A stretch of 64,000 nucleotides of DNA from Desulfoscipio gibsoniae DSM 7213 (GTDB lineage Bacteria; Bacillota; Desulfotomaculia; Desulfotomaculales; Desulfallaceae): positions 1,644,501 to 1,708,500 of the forward strand of contig NC_021184.1 of the NCBI RefSeq assembly GCF_000233715.2. The letters are read 5' to 3'. Below the pieces are notes generated by a model. The model was not told the DNA's origin. It searched no databases and saw nothing but the letters and a program-made list of their open reading frames with translations. How positions within the stretch are numbered: position 1 is the stretch's first letter; each line of letters begins with the position of its first letter. The translations under genes and the position numbers were made by a program. Shown in pieces: positions 52,105-60,601 of the stretch.

Positions 52105-53217
52105 ATGGCGGAGGTAAAAAGGCGCGGTGTAAACAAATATCAAATCTCAATATACTTGGGACGTGATAAAGATGGCAAGCGTATAATCCACTATGAAACC
52201 TTTCATGGTAATAAAACTCAAGCTAACCACCGGGCGGCCGAACTTGAAGTTGAAATGAAACGCCGTGTCGGACCCAAGGCTGTAGCTATGAATGTGGATG
52301 AATACCTAAGCTTCTGGTTAAAACGGATTCAAAACTCTGTTGATGAAGGGACATATAGAACATATACATTCCATGTTAAAAGATTGAATCCGTTAATGAA
52401 AAATCTACCCATGTACGGTCTTAATTCGATGGATTTCCAGGAAAGACTTTCATGCCTATCCATATCCGGGCTAAAGCCCAAAACCATAAAAGGCATATGC
52501 GGTACTCTGAAAACAGCACTAAGGCAAGCCGTTGCATGGGGCCTTCTTATCACAGATCCAACAGTGGGTTTACGTACACCAAGGGTACCAAAACAAGAAA
52601 AGAATGTTCTTGATGGTACTGAACTGATGAAGCTCCTCAACGCTGCCAGAAAATATAAACATCATTTGATCGTAAGAGTCGTGGCCATAACCGGCATGCG
52701 CTTGGGAGAGGTACTGGGTTTAAAGTGGAAGGATGTGGACTTTCAATCCGGAACGGTAGCGGTGCAGCGGGCAGTGAACACACGCAGACGTAAGTTAAAG
52801 CCGGAACCCAAAACCCAAAGCAGTCGTCGGACTATACCGCTGGATGAAGAAACACTTATATTCTTGAATGATTTAAAAAATCAATACAAAGAAACTAACC
52901 CCAATGTGGTACGGGAAACGCTAATTTTTCATGCGGATTATGACGTTAATATTCCTGTTCGGGATAACTCTGTGCGGCGTACAATTAAAAGAATAGTAAA
53001 GGCGGCGGTTTTGCCAAGTATGACCGTTCATGATTTAAGGCATACGGCGGGAAGTCTTCTGGTGGCAGCCGGATACCCGCTGCCGATGGTTTCAAGTTTC
53101 TTGGGTCACAGTAGCCCTGCTACGACTACGGCAGTATATGCCCATGCCATAGGGCGCGGCATAAACGTAACTAACGCCTTGCATAGCTGTCAGGCAGATA
53201 GTCAGGCAAACGCTTAA
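52105..53217 (+). CDS. int: Tyrosine integrase of the tRNA-Val element
   Basis: 370 aa. AP2-like arm-binding part (RRGVNKYQISIYLGRDKDGKR), SAM-like core-binding domain (60-160), catalytic domain with Arg in ITGMRLGEVLGL, HDLRHTAG (His-x-x-Arg), LGHSS and Tyr in TTAVYAHA. All catalytic residues are present. It ends 40 bp before attR; one arm-type repeat lies inside its last codons. Confidence 0.95.
   Translation: MAEVKRRGVNKYQISIYLGRDKDGKRIIHYETFHGNKTQANHRAAELEVEMKRRVGPKAVAMNVDEYLSFWLKRIQNSVDEGTYRTYTFHVKRLNPLMKNLPMYGLNSMDFQERLSCLSISGLKPKTIKGICGTLKTALRQAVAWGLLITDPTVGLRTPRVPKQEKNVLDGTELMKLLNAARKYKHHLIVRVVAITGMRLGEVLGLKWKDVDFQSGTVAVQRAVNTRRRKLKPEPKTQSSRRTIPLDEETLIFLNDLKNQYKETNPNVVRETLIFHADYDVNIPVRDNSVRRTIKRIVKAAVLPSMTVHDLRHTAGSLLVAAGYPLPMVSSFLGHSSPATTTAVYAHAIGRGINVTNALHSCQADSQANA
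53190..53210 (+). repeat. Arm-type integrase repeat, right
   Basis: Same 21 bp as 34315-34335, lying in the last codons of the integrase gene. Confidence 0.6.
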
Positions 53218-53257
53218 AAACCCTTTTATATTGCGGCTTTGGGGTAGGTGCTGATAA

Positions 53258-53280
53258 TTCAATTCCTACTGCACCCACCA
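53258..53280 (+). repeat. attR of the tRNA-Val element
   Basis: Exact 23-bp copy of the tRNA-Val 3' end. Confidence 0.9.
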
Positions 53281-53282
53281 GT

Positions 53283-53322
53283 AAAATCAAGGGCTTCGGG
53301 AAACCGGAGTCCTTGATTTTTT
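53283..53322 (+). terminator. Original tRNA-Val terminator, displaced
   Basis: AAAATCAAGG / CCTTGATTTT stem with T run. Directly behind attR, where the tRNA's own terminator would stand in the empty site. Confidence 0.8.
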
Positions 53323-53386
53323 GCTTTTTGGTGCAAATTTGGTGCAAATGCTCTCAAAGGTCATGTTGCTCGTTAGAAAACTAAAC

Positions 53387-53632
53387 TCAAGATAACCCAT
53401 ATCCACGTTCAACAAGTTTAGTTAGTTTAGAGAGGGCTCGTATTGCTGGAGCACCATCAACAACATCATGGTCAACTAAAACCGTAACATAGAGATATTC
53501 TCTAACTTCTATTTTATCATTTATAACACCCGGTTTTTTTACTATTGAACCGATTGCAAAACATAGTGGATGAACACTTACCGGTATCATCCAGCCATTT
53601 ACCTTGCCCATCATGCCTACAGAGGTTATCAT
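53387..53632 (-). pseudogene. C-terminal scrap of 2-oxoacid dehydrogenase E2
   Basis: The 81-codon frame keeps TSVGMMGKVNGWMIPVSVHPLCFAIGSI and VLVDHDVVDGAPAIRALSKL, the HxxxDG catalytic motif of dihydrolipoyl acyltransferases. An in-frame stop lies 36 bp upstream of the first Met; two thirds of the domain is missing. Confidence 0.7.
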
Positions 53633-53889
53633 AACAGTTCTAACCCTCTGATCTTCTATATAACTTTAACTCTATGATACATTAAAACTTGATTTCCGAA
53701 AAAACGAGAAATATTTAATACGCTGTAGCGGTTCACGCTCCTTGGCGGTAAGCTAATCACCGACAAAGTCATTGAACAACGACGGTAAGGTCACCGTCAT
53801 TAGCGCTAAACGTCCATATTTAAGAATCAGTGCCAATGGCAATGTTTTTATTCTTTAAGAAGTCATTGCCACTGGCATTAGTACTTTTA

Positions 53890-54690
53890 TTAAATTAGTT
53901 CATCGTCTTCGAGGCCTTTTTGTACCGCGTCTGCGTCAATTGTCGGGCTATCGGCCACGACTGCCGCTACAATGGCATACCGGCATATATTGTTAATGCG
54001 CCGAGGAATGCCTTTGGAAAACTGATAGATAAGCTGTACTGCCGCATCCGTAAATATTTGCTTGTCCAGCCCGGCCACTTTTAGGTGATGCAGGATATAA
54101 GCGGCAATTTCGTCTTCCCCCAAGCATGGTAAGCGATAGTGTACATTAATCCTCTGGCGGATGCATTCCAAAACCTGAAGGCGCAGTATTTCGGCTAATT
54201 GTGGCTGACCGGCCAGTACAACCATTAAAGGTGAAAAGGAATCTGCTTGATAGTTAAGAACAAACCGAAATTCGCTGAGCATCTGCACCGTTAGCTCCTG
54301 AGCCTCGTCGATCACCACTACCGGTTTTATCCCTTTCTGGTGTAATTCCAGCATAGCCTGTGCCACTAAGCGTTTGTTTTCGGAGAAACCCCTGCTTGGC
54401 CGGATATTAACCTGGTAGAGTAAGCTCTTGTAGAACTCCGCCGGTGAAAGCTGTGAACTAGCCAAGTAAATATAACGATAACGAGAAGCCTCCAGGGATT
54501 GCATAACAGACCGGATAGCCGTGGATTTGCCGGAACCAACTTGCCCTGTAATCACCGCTAAAGAGCCGGTCTTGATGACATGCCTGAGCCTGGCCAGGAG
54601 TTCACGGTGTCCTTTGGACACGAACACTTCCTTAGGGGATAATTCCCGGGAGAAAGGCTCCCGGTTAAAAGAGAAATAAGGGCTATTCAT
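53890..54690 (-). CDS. ExeA/TniB-like AAA ATPase
   Basis: 266 aa. Walker A ITGQVGSGKST, Walker B PVVVIDEAQEL, sensor LAGQPQLAE, with N-terminal YFSFNREPFSREL typical of ExeA-family ATPases. In Tn7/Tn5053-like systems this partner chooses the target for the DDE enzyme. It overlaps the transposase gene by 8 bp. Confidence 0.8.
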   Translation of the reverse strand: MNSPYFSFNREPFSRELSPKEVFVSKGHRELLARLRHVIKTGSLAVITGQVGSGKSTAIRSVMQSLEASRYRYIYLASSQLSPAEFYKSLLYQVNIRPSRGFSENKRLVAQAMLELHQKGIKPVVVIDEAQELTVQMLSEFRFVLNYQADSFSPLMVVLAGQPQLAEILRLQVLECIRQRINVHYRLPCLGEDEIAAYILHHLKVAGLDKQIFTDAAVQLIYQFSKGIPRRINNICRYAIVAAVVADSPTIDADAVQKGLEDDELI

Positions 54691-56074
54691 CGTGCTTCAC
54701 CTCCAGTGCCTTGGCAAAGGACAGGCCGGAGCGTTCTTTAATCTCGTCTTTATGTTCCTGAACAATAGCCTGCATAGCTTTTTCCAGTGCTTTATGACTG
54801 TCGGTCTGACGCTCTTTAACGCGTTTTTCGGTGAAGTTTTTCATCTGGTAGGGACGGGCCTCGCACCGGTAAACGCCCTCGAAGTAAACCAGAATGCGCT
54901 TTAGATCGTAAGGGTTAAATCTCAGTTCGACGGTCTTGCCAAGCAAACTCTCCTCCACCTCGTAGAGATTGCTGTAGATCTTTACGGCTCCAAGTGAGCT
55001 CACTACCCGGTTTTCCCGCCATAAAAAGGCCTCATGCACAGTAGCCGGCTCAACAGGACGAGACATGTTCAGATGGCTGGCACAGGCCTTTTCCAGGGCA
55101 TCCCGAGGGCTCATCTTCAGCGTGCTGTGTCGGCGACTATGGTAGCGCCTCTCCAGCCAGGCGGTAAAGAAGCTATTGACCTCATACAGCGTAGCCACTT
55201 TGCCGGATTCAGTCTGCTCTCTTAGCAGAGGTTCACATTTCTCGGCTACCGTTCTGAACCATCTTTCAATTCGACCGCGGCCTTGGGGTTGCCCGGCCCG
55301 ACTATGTTTAATGCTTAAGCCCAGTTCCGCCGCGATGCGCTTTAGGTGCTGAGAACGAAATACCCGGGCATTATCGCAGTAAAAAATCTCTGGAACGTGA
55401 TGCTTTAAAATAGCTTTCAGGAGAGTATCCTCCAGACAAGGGCGGTTCTCGTTAAAATAAAATTCAGCGTGCACAATATAACGGGTATATGAGTCAATAA
55501 TAGCAACCAATCGCAAGCGCCGTTTTTTGTTCGTTAGTTCGTCATATAGATACGGGCCATCCCAGACATCACAAATCCATAAAGCATGGGCACCTTCAAC
55601 GCTGAACAGGCGGTAACGTTTGCGCACTACGCGCTTCAAGGCTGGGCGATCTTTACCTAAGCGACGCAAATGGCGGTTTAGAGTGCTTACACACATTTTT
55701 TCTGAGCCCGGTATCTGGCCTGAGCGTAGAATATCAATGATGCTATCTGCAGATAGCTCCGGACGGGCCAGTCTGATCTTCACGGCCTCATCCAAAGCTT
55801 GCTGCCCAAATGCTTTAAGTGAACCTTGTTCGGGGCGGACCTTAGGTTTAAGACCCTCCAAGCCGAATTTAAGGTAATTGCTCAGGTACCGCTCAATTGT
55901 ACGTTTACCCAAAAAAACGAGGCGGTTCTGGGCATCAAGGTGCATCTTTTTGGTAAGCTCCTCAAGTATGAGCTTTTGGGCACCACGTGGCATTGGGCGT
56001 TTAAGCAAGGGTACAATAATCTCAAATCGTTGCAAAGCAACCCGCTCACGCTCATCATCCGGTGGCAAATTCAT
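54683..56074 (-). CDS. DDE transposase, TniA/Mu-like
   Basis: 463 aa. N-terminal HTH domains, then a retroviral-type core: first Asp in LWICDVWDGPYLYD, second in IFYCDNARVF, Glu in GRGRIERWFRTV. C-terminal beta-barrel (VSSLGAVKIYSNLYEVE). All three acidic residues are visible. Coupled to the ATPase gene. Confidence 0.88.
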   Translation of the reverse strand: MNLPPDDERERVALQRFEIIVPLLKRPMPRGAQKLILEELTKKMHLDAQNRLVFLGKRTIERYLSNYLKFGLEGLKPKVRPEQGSLKAFGQQALDEAVKIRLARPELSADSIIDILRSGQIPGSEKMCVSTLNRHLRRLGKDRPALKRVVRKRYRLFSVEGAHALWICDVWDGPYLYDELTNKKRRLRLVAIIDSYTRYIVHAEFYFNENRPCLEDTLLKAILKHHVPEIFYCDNARVFRSQHLKRIAAELGLSIKHSRAGQPQGRGRIERWFRTVAEKCEPLLREQTESGKVATLYEVNSFFTAWLERRYHSRRHSTLKMSPRDALEKACASHLNMSRPVEPATVHEAFLWRENRVVSSLGAVKIYSNLYEVEESLLGKTVELRFNPYDLKRILVYFEGVYRCEARPYQMKNFTEKRVKERQTDSHKALEKAMQAIVQEHKDEIKERSGLSFAKALEVKHDE

Positions 56075-56192
56075 ACTTTTTCCCTCCTGACTTGCTAATT
56101 TTAAGGGGTTTTACCTCTAAGATCATCATGATGCAAGTCAGGAGATTTGGCGATAACCAAGGTTTGTGGGAATCTCCCCCCTCGGGGGGAGA

Positions 56193-56900
56193 TTAGCCGG
56201 GTGAATACTCCTTTTTTGCCCGAGACTTAGCGTTTCCCAAAAGAGCTCCCCACAGATCCCAGTCGCCCCTACCAAGCAGATTGCACAAGCCCATTAACCG
56301 ATTTGGGCGAGGAAAGCTAATCCATCCGGCATAGTTACGTAGCCAGGCAAGGATAAGCATTGTGGCTTCCCTGGCTACCGCTGCTGTTAACGGCAATATC
56401 TCTTGATTCATAATACTAAGAATACGCGCTACAACCTCATTAATAAGTGCCAAGGCTTGAGTCAAGATAAGCTTTAGCCAGCGGGACAAAGTACGTGGAT
56501 CGTAGCCGATTTTAGCGGCACTTTCTCTAAGGCTAATTCCTTGTAGATGCTCGATTACTACCTGTTCGTGGGTTTCCAACGGTTCCCGCTGATATGGCAG
56601 CACAAATTCCGGCCAATAACTGATTGTTTCGTGACATTGCTCGCAATAAGCGTTGAAGATCGTAATTCTAGTTGCGTTAACATGGTCCAGGCATAATTCA
56701 CGGTCCCAATTGGCATTCCAATGCGGCCTGTGGGATGAATTATTAGGGCAAACAGGTTTGATAGGAAGAAAATTTTTGGGATTTTTAATATAGCTCTGGA
56801 CATTTGGGCAGGGAGTTGTTATTCTCATCTTGTATGGGACTTCAAGTCCATCCGGGGCATAGGGAGAGAGGTCGCAAACTCTACATCTTCCTATGCTCAA
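56193..56900 (-). CDS. DUF6431-type protein of the transposon
   Basis: 235 aa. N-terminal zinc-binding-like Cys pairs (CRVCD, CPN, ANRxxC.., CEQC) followed by a HTH (ISLRESAAKIGYDPRTLSRWL). The pattern fits DUF6431, often found beside ExeA-type transposition genes. It might bind transposon ends. Its start at 56900 has AGGAAGATG-like sequence upstream. Confidence 0.6.
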   Translation of the reverse strand: MSIGRCRVCDLSPYAPDGLEVPYKMRITTPCPNVQSYIKNPKNFLPIKPVCPNNSSHRPHWNANWDRELCLDHVNATRITIFNAYCEQCHETISYWPEFVLPYQREPLETHEQVVIEHLQGISLRESAAKIGYDPRTLSRWLKLILTQALALINEVVARILSIMNQEILPLTAAVAREATMLILAWLRNYAGWISFPRPNRLMGLCNLLGRGDWDLWGALLGNAKSRAKKEYSPG

Positions 56901-57306
56901 ATGATTAAGAAGCCATCTCCTTGATTACTTTCACAAGGGATGGCTTTTCTACTTTTACCGCCAAATTCCTGCTTTTCTCGTAGTATGGAATTGCCGCCTT
57001 CGGCGGCAATTCGTTCACCGCCCATTGCCGTGCGTCGCCACAATACGCCCTTCGGGGCGTTTTTTATTTTATCTTTCTGGGTAAACGAACGTTTGGTATA
57101 ATAACCCCAAGTGATGCCTTATGTCCAAGCTTTATCGCCAACCGGTCGAGGCCAGGTTAAAAGAATGAAGTGTTACCGGGAAAGTGAAAACGCCCATTGG
57201 GGTGCTTTTGTGTACTCCTTTTTTAAAATTTATAAAAAAGCTAATATCATATGGAACCATTGATAATCAATTGGAATAATATAGAAAAAATGAAAGGAGT
57301 GGTTTT
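56901..57306. other. Intergenic region with hairpins and a structured leader
   Basis: Contains hairpins AAGCCATC / GATGGCTT (56930-56946) and ACGCCC / GGGCGT plus T6 (57046-57066). From 57104 to 57205 a possible structured RNA is closed by ACCCCAA / TTGGGGT pairing, directly upstream of the copper-binding protein gene. Its CGCCCATTGGGG is echoed at 57910-57921. Confidence 0.45.
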
Positions 57307-57762
57307 ATGGCTGAGAATCCGACAATTTATTCTTACTACCCAATAGATACACATGAACGTGTATTAAGCATGGTTCAATATTGTGAAGCTGTGTGTGAAA
57401 ATACTTTTACCGCAGTACTTGGAATGTGCGACCAATCAAGGGCGACTCAGCTTCAGCTTTTACGTGACTGTGCGGACATCTGTACCCTAACAGCAAAATA
57501 CATTGCTCGTTGTAGTATGTACGCCAGACCGCTTGCCGCACAATGTGCTCAAATTTGTGAAACCTGCGGACACCATTGCTTAAAAATGCCTGATTCTCAA
57601 TCACAGTTTTGTGGCCGGGTCTGCTTGGATTGCGCAAGAGAATGTCGGGCTTTTGCCGGAATGTCAGGGCCCGGTTACATCGGCCACCCTAGCTCAGGAC
57701 ACAGTTATCCTAATATGCCGGGCATGTATTCTCAATCGGAAAAGAAAGATGAAAATAAATAA
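57307..57762 (+). CDS. Four-helix copper-binding protein (DUF326/Csp-like)
   Basis: 151 aa. Rows of Cys spaced for one face of helices: CEAVCENTF, CDQSRATQ, CADICTLTAKYIARC, CAQICETCGHHC, CGRVCLDCARECR. This is the cytosolic Csp storage protein pattern, binding many Cu(I) ions. No signal peptide, so cytoplasmic. The tail after residue 120 is flexible (Gly, Ser, Pro). AAAGGAG upstream. Confidence 0.85.
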   Translation: MAENPTIYSYYPIDTHERVLSMVQYCEAVCENTFTAVLGMCDQSRATQLQLLRDCADICTLTAKYIARCSMYARPLAAQCAQICETCGHHCLKMPDSQSQFCGRVCLDCARECRAFAGMSGPGYIGHPSSGHSYPNMPGMYSQSEKKDENK

Positions 57763-57828
57763 GGCCTGGAGCCAAGTAATGAGCACAGGGGGGATGGGTA
57801 AAGTAAACATGGTAACTCAAATGTAATT

Positions 57829-57930
57829 TTCGAAGGACTGGCATATTCCGCTTTTGCCAGCATAAGCTTCGAGTAACTCAGGCTCGCTTGCGAGGGAGTA
57901 ACGCAGAAGCCCATTGGGGGAAGTATTGCC
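57829..57930 (+). promoter_or_regulatory. Possible structured leader before membrane gene
   Basis: Nested hairpin CGAAGgaCTGGCA / TGCCAG..CTTCG (57829-57873), a CTCGC/GCGAG hairpin and GCCCATTGGGG. Similar in its end to the leader at 57104-57205. Not a known riboswitch I can name. Confidence 0.35.
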
Positions 57931-58256
57931 ATACGAGAAAAGCCAGGTTTCGGGGTTGTCCCGGCCTGGCTTTATTTGTTTTGGGTGTCTTTTTTGCTTG
58001 CTTCGGCTACGTCTTTGGCAGCCTTTTGTATGTCGTAATAGGTTTTGCCAAATTAACCGGTCTGGTATCGACGATAACGGTTGCCGGTATTGCCTTCTAT
58101 TATTACAGCTATGCTTTATTAGACCAACTTAGCAAGGCTGAAGCTGAAGAACTTTTACGTGATAAAAAATTAGTCCCTCAAGTAATATCTTGCGGGAAGG
58201 AACATTGTGAACTACCCCTCCCTTCGCTCCGCTCAGGAAGGGGCTTCCATGAGTAA
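57888..58256 (+). CDS. Small membrane protein, uncertain start
   Basis: The credible part (from about residue 27) has two membrane spans (ALFVLGVFFACFGYVFGSLLYVVIGF and VSTITVAGIAFYYYSYALL) and an acidic helix. The first 25 codons overlap a hairpin AAGCCAGG / CCTGGCTT (57942-57972) and the likely leader, so translation probably starts later, e.g. TTG at 57981. Not recognised; it might be a metal-handling partner of the Csp gene. Confidence 0.4.
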   Translation: MRGSNAEAHWGKYCHTRKARFRGCPGLALFVLGVFFACFGYVFGSLLYVVIGFAKLTGLVSTITVAGIAFYYYSYALLDQLSKAEAEELLRDKKLVPQVISCGKEHCELPLPSLRSGRGFHE

Positions 58257-58352
58257 AACAAAGTTACGGAGTTTCCTGGTTCATAGTAGGTCCTTACTGC
58301 AACCTAGCTCCCCAGGCATGTGACCGCCGTCCCAGCGGCACAGTTTTTTGAA
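58214..58352 (-). ncRNA. Candidate omega/reRNA of TnpB
   Basis: The sequence between the tnpB stop and the right end has no open frame and is hairpin-rich (GTGCCGCTGGGACGGCGGTC, CCTGGGGAGCTAGG, GGAAACTCC), the place and pattern of the guide RNA scaffold of TnpB. The guide would be the flanking DNA beyond 58207. Confidence 0.5.
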
Positions 58353-59477
58353 CTATGATGCTTTAGACTTATGTAGAATATTTATTGCTGCATTGTGGTC
58401 CCTGTCAAGGACAAGGCCACAATGTGGGCAGGCATGTATTCTTACCGACAGGTCTTTCTTGACAATACTACCGCACCGGCTGCACTGCTGCGTTGTCCCG
58501 TAAGGGGGTATTTTCTCCACCATCCTACCGGCACTCTCAGCCTTGTAGGTTAGCATGGAGATGAATTCGCCCCACCCGGCGTCGGATATGCTCTTGGCCA
58601 GTTTATGGTTTTGTACCATGTTTGTTATTTGCAAGTCTTCCACTACGATCTTGCCGTATCTCCATACCAATTGATCGGATATCTTATGGTGGAAGTCTTT
58701 GCGCTGGTGGCGTATCTTTTCGTGTTGCCTGGCAAGTTTATTCCTGGCCTTGGCTCGGTTCTTTGAACCTTTCTTCTTACGTGATAAGCTTCTTTGCAGT
58801 GTTTTCAGTTTTCGTTCGGATTTTTGCAGATGCTTGGGGTTGGCTATTTTCTCTCCATTGGAGAGTACGGCAAACTCCTTTATTCCCACATCCAGGCCAA
58901 TGGTCTGCCAATTGGGGGAGAATAACACCGGGTATTCTTCCACCGCCAGTACGGCGTACCATTTGCCGGACTGTTCACGCTTTATGGTACATATCTTGAC
59001 TTGACCGTGTATCTCCCGGTGCAAATCTATTTTAACCAAGCCGATCTTGGATAGTTTTAGTTTATCATTTTGGAACGAGGCACCAAGGCCATCGCCAAAC
59101 TGGGTGAAGGTAAGGGATTTATACTGCCCCGGTCCTTTGTATCTAGGATAACCGGGTTTCTCTCCGGCTTGCACGCGACGGAAAAAGTTGTTATAGGCGC
59201 GTTCCACGCGGAACAAAACCTCCTGGGCTACTTGCGAATGAACTTCTTTAACCTGCGGGTGCTTTGCTTTATCGGCTTTGAGAGTTTCTTGTTGTGCTAT
59301 CCTGGTTAGCCCGTTGCCCGTGCGTTCATAGTAGTTTTTCCGGTCGGCCAGTGCCGAGTTGTAAATTATACGGCAGGTGGTCAACCAATTAGTTAGCTTA
59401 CTTTCCTGCTCTTTATTTGGGTAGATACGAAATTTGTAATTACGGATTTCCTTGGGACTGGACATATTTTTTGACAT
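58353..59477 (-). CDS. tnpB: TnpB RNA-guided nuclease (OrfB)
   Basis: 374 aa. HTH_OrfB_IS605 N terminus (YKFRIYPNKEQESKLTNWLTTCR), split RuvC: Asp in GLDVGIKEF, Glu in IVVEDLQI, Asp in LDRDHNAAINIL, and a zinc ribbon CSRCGS...CPHCG. All residues needed for activity are present. It is encoded just after tnpA with a 38-bp overlap. Confidence 0.93.
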   Translation of the reverse strand: MSKNMSSPKEIRNYKFRIYPNKEQESKLTNWLTTCRIIYNSALADRKNYYERTGNGLTRIAQQETLKADKAKHPQVKEVHSQVAQEVLFRVERAYNNFFRRVQAGEKPGYPRYKGPGQYKSLTFTQFGDGLGASFQNDKLKLSKIGLVKIDLHREIHGQVKICTIKREQSGKWYAVLAVEEYPVLFSPNWQTIGLDVGIKEFAVLSNGEKIANPKHLQKSERKLKTLQRSLSRKKKGSKNRAKARNKLARQHEKIRHQRKDFHHKISDQLVWRYGKIVVEDLQITNMVQNHKLAKSISDAGWGEFISMLTYKAESAGRMVEKIPPYGTTQQCSRCGSIVKKDLSVRIHACPHCGLVLDRDHNAAINILHKSKAS

Positions 59478-59842
59478 CCTCCAGTTTCACCTCCCCCACA
59501 GTGGATAAGAAATAGCTTGGCGACCAGAAGTTGCCGCCCCAAAGCTCTTTTTTAATTTCGGGATGATCTCGGAATATCAGCCTGGCTGAAGTGGACTTTA
59601 AGGAGTTGATGAACTTGGAAAGCTGAACTTCCGGTTTTGATGCAAAGATAATGTGGATGTGATCCCTATCAGTTTCTTGCTCAATTATCTGTACACCAAA
59701 CTTGCCGGCTATGTCTTGGTTTACCTTCTTTAGATACTCTGATATTTCCGGCGTGAGAAATTTGCGCCGGTATTTGACGCAGCAGATGTAATGGACGAAG
59801 GGAATATACTGAATGACAGCCTCTATCAAGTTGGTATTTCAT
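59440..59842 (-). pseudogene. tnpA: TnpA Y1 transposase, N-terminal frameshift
   Basis: The natural start is the ATG at 59842 (MKYQLDRGCHSVYSL), but after ~15 codons a one-base shift near 59796 is needed to read HYICCVKYRRKFL and the rest. The main frame (59440-59829) keeps the HUH motif DHIHIIF and the catalytic Tyr in KKYVQSQ. Without programmed frameshifting the product lacks its first strand. Confidence 0.7.
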
Positions 59843-59986
59843 GGCTATATTGTAACAACAGAACCAAAATAAGACAAGGGTTCCTGGAAAAACAAGGCCC
59901 GCCTCTCATCCCCGCCCTTCGCCCTCGCTTCGCGAGCAAGGAAGGCTCAGGGCGGGGACTTCCCGGCGGGAAAGTTAAAATGTTGT

Positions 59987-60601
59987 TTATATCCTACGCA
60001 GCAAACCAATAACCTTGCCCAATATATTAACATCCTTAGCAATAATCGGTAAGTAATAACTATTAGCCGGTTCAAGCCTGATGTAGTCTTTCTCTTTATA
60101 GAACTTTTTGCAGGTAGCTTCATTATCGATCATGGCAATACAAATTTCACCATTATTGACTGTAGGTTGGCTTTTTATAAGCACCAGGTCGCCATCAAAG
60201 ATACCAGCCTCAAGCATGGAGTCTCCCTTGATTCTAAGCATAAATATATCACCGTGGCCAGCGAAATCTACGGGAAGGGGAATCATATCTTCCAAGTTTT
60301 CTTCGGCCAGTATTGGAAGGCCGGCTGCCACCTGGCCAAGTAACGGCACTATAACCGTTTCTTTTACAACTTCCTGATCTTTATTCTTATCTAAAACTTC
60401 AATTGCCCTTGGCTTGGTATGATCCAACCGAATAAATCCCTTGTTTTCTAGCTTGTGTATGTAGCTGTGAACCGTAGAGCTGGATTTAAGCCCAACAACC
60501 TGGCCTATTTCCCTCACTGTTGGTGGGTAGCCATGCCTGCTGATATGATCTTTTATGGCCTGTAAAACATCCTTTTCCCGGGCATTTAATTCTTTATCCA
60601 T
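59987..60601 (-). CDS. lexA: LexA repressor
   Basis: 204 aa. N-terminal winged helix (YPPTVREIGQVVGLKSSSTVHSYI), cleavage site Ala93-Gly94 (VAAG), catalytic Ser128 (GDSMLEAGI) and Lys near 165 (EATCKKF). Controls the SOS genes and is cleaved with RecA. ATG at 60601 has AGGTGAT upstream. An inverted repeat ACAC..CTGTTCTG..GTGT at 60657-60673 is a possible operator. Confidence 0.93.
   Translation of the reverse strand: MDKELNAREKDVLQAIKDHISRHGYPPTVREIGQVVGLKSSSTVHSYIHKLENKGFIRLDHTKPRAIEVLDKNKDQEVVKETVIVPLLGQVAAGLPILAEENLEDMIPLPVDFAGHGDIFMLRIKGDSMLEAGIFDGDLVLIKSQPTVNNGEICIAMIDNEATCKKFYKEKDYIRLEPANSYYLPIIAKDVNILGKVIGLLRRI

Larger units (their letters stand above)
34178..53280 (+). mobile_element. 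Integrative element in tRNA-Val, ~19.1 kb
   Basis: Bounded by 23-bp direct repeats of the tRNA 3' end, with integrase and excisionase-like genes at the right end. Inside: replication initiator with iterons, VirD4-like ATPase, two replication-relaxation-type proteins, KfrA-like protein, lysogeny-like switch, ImmA, HicAB, secreted cargo. No relaxase, no VirB4/VirB6, no phage structural genes. All genes of the transfer/replication set are intact, so it may be active. Confidence 0.85.
53705..56980 (-). mobile_element. TniA/TniB-like transposon with DUF6431 gene
   Basis: Three minus-strand genes in a row: DUF6431, DDE transposase, AAA ATPase. Possible ends: CGAGAAA (53705-53711) with TTGGCGGTAA (53742-53751) on the left is mirrored by TTACCGCCAA (56955-56964) and TTTCTCG (56974-56980) on the right. 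Exact boundaries and target duplication are not established. Confidence 0.5.
58207..59960 (-). mobile_element. IS200/IS605-family element
   Basis: Minus-strand tnpA-tnpB pair with subterminal imperfect palindromes at each side: CCCCTCCCTTCG...GAAGGGG at 58216-58244 and CCCCGCCCTTCG...GGGCGGGG at 59910-59958. No terminal inverted repeats, as expected. Exact cleavage sites are not determined. Confidence 0.7.

Noticed and set aside
34432-53217. Prophage as identity of the tRNA-Val element
   Set aside because: There is a phage-like switch but no terminase, portal, capsid, tail or lysis module.
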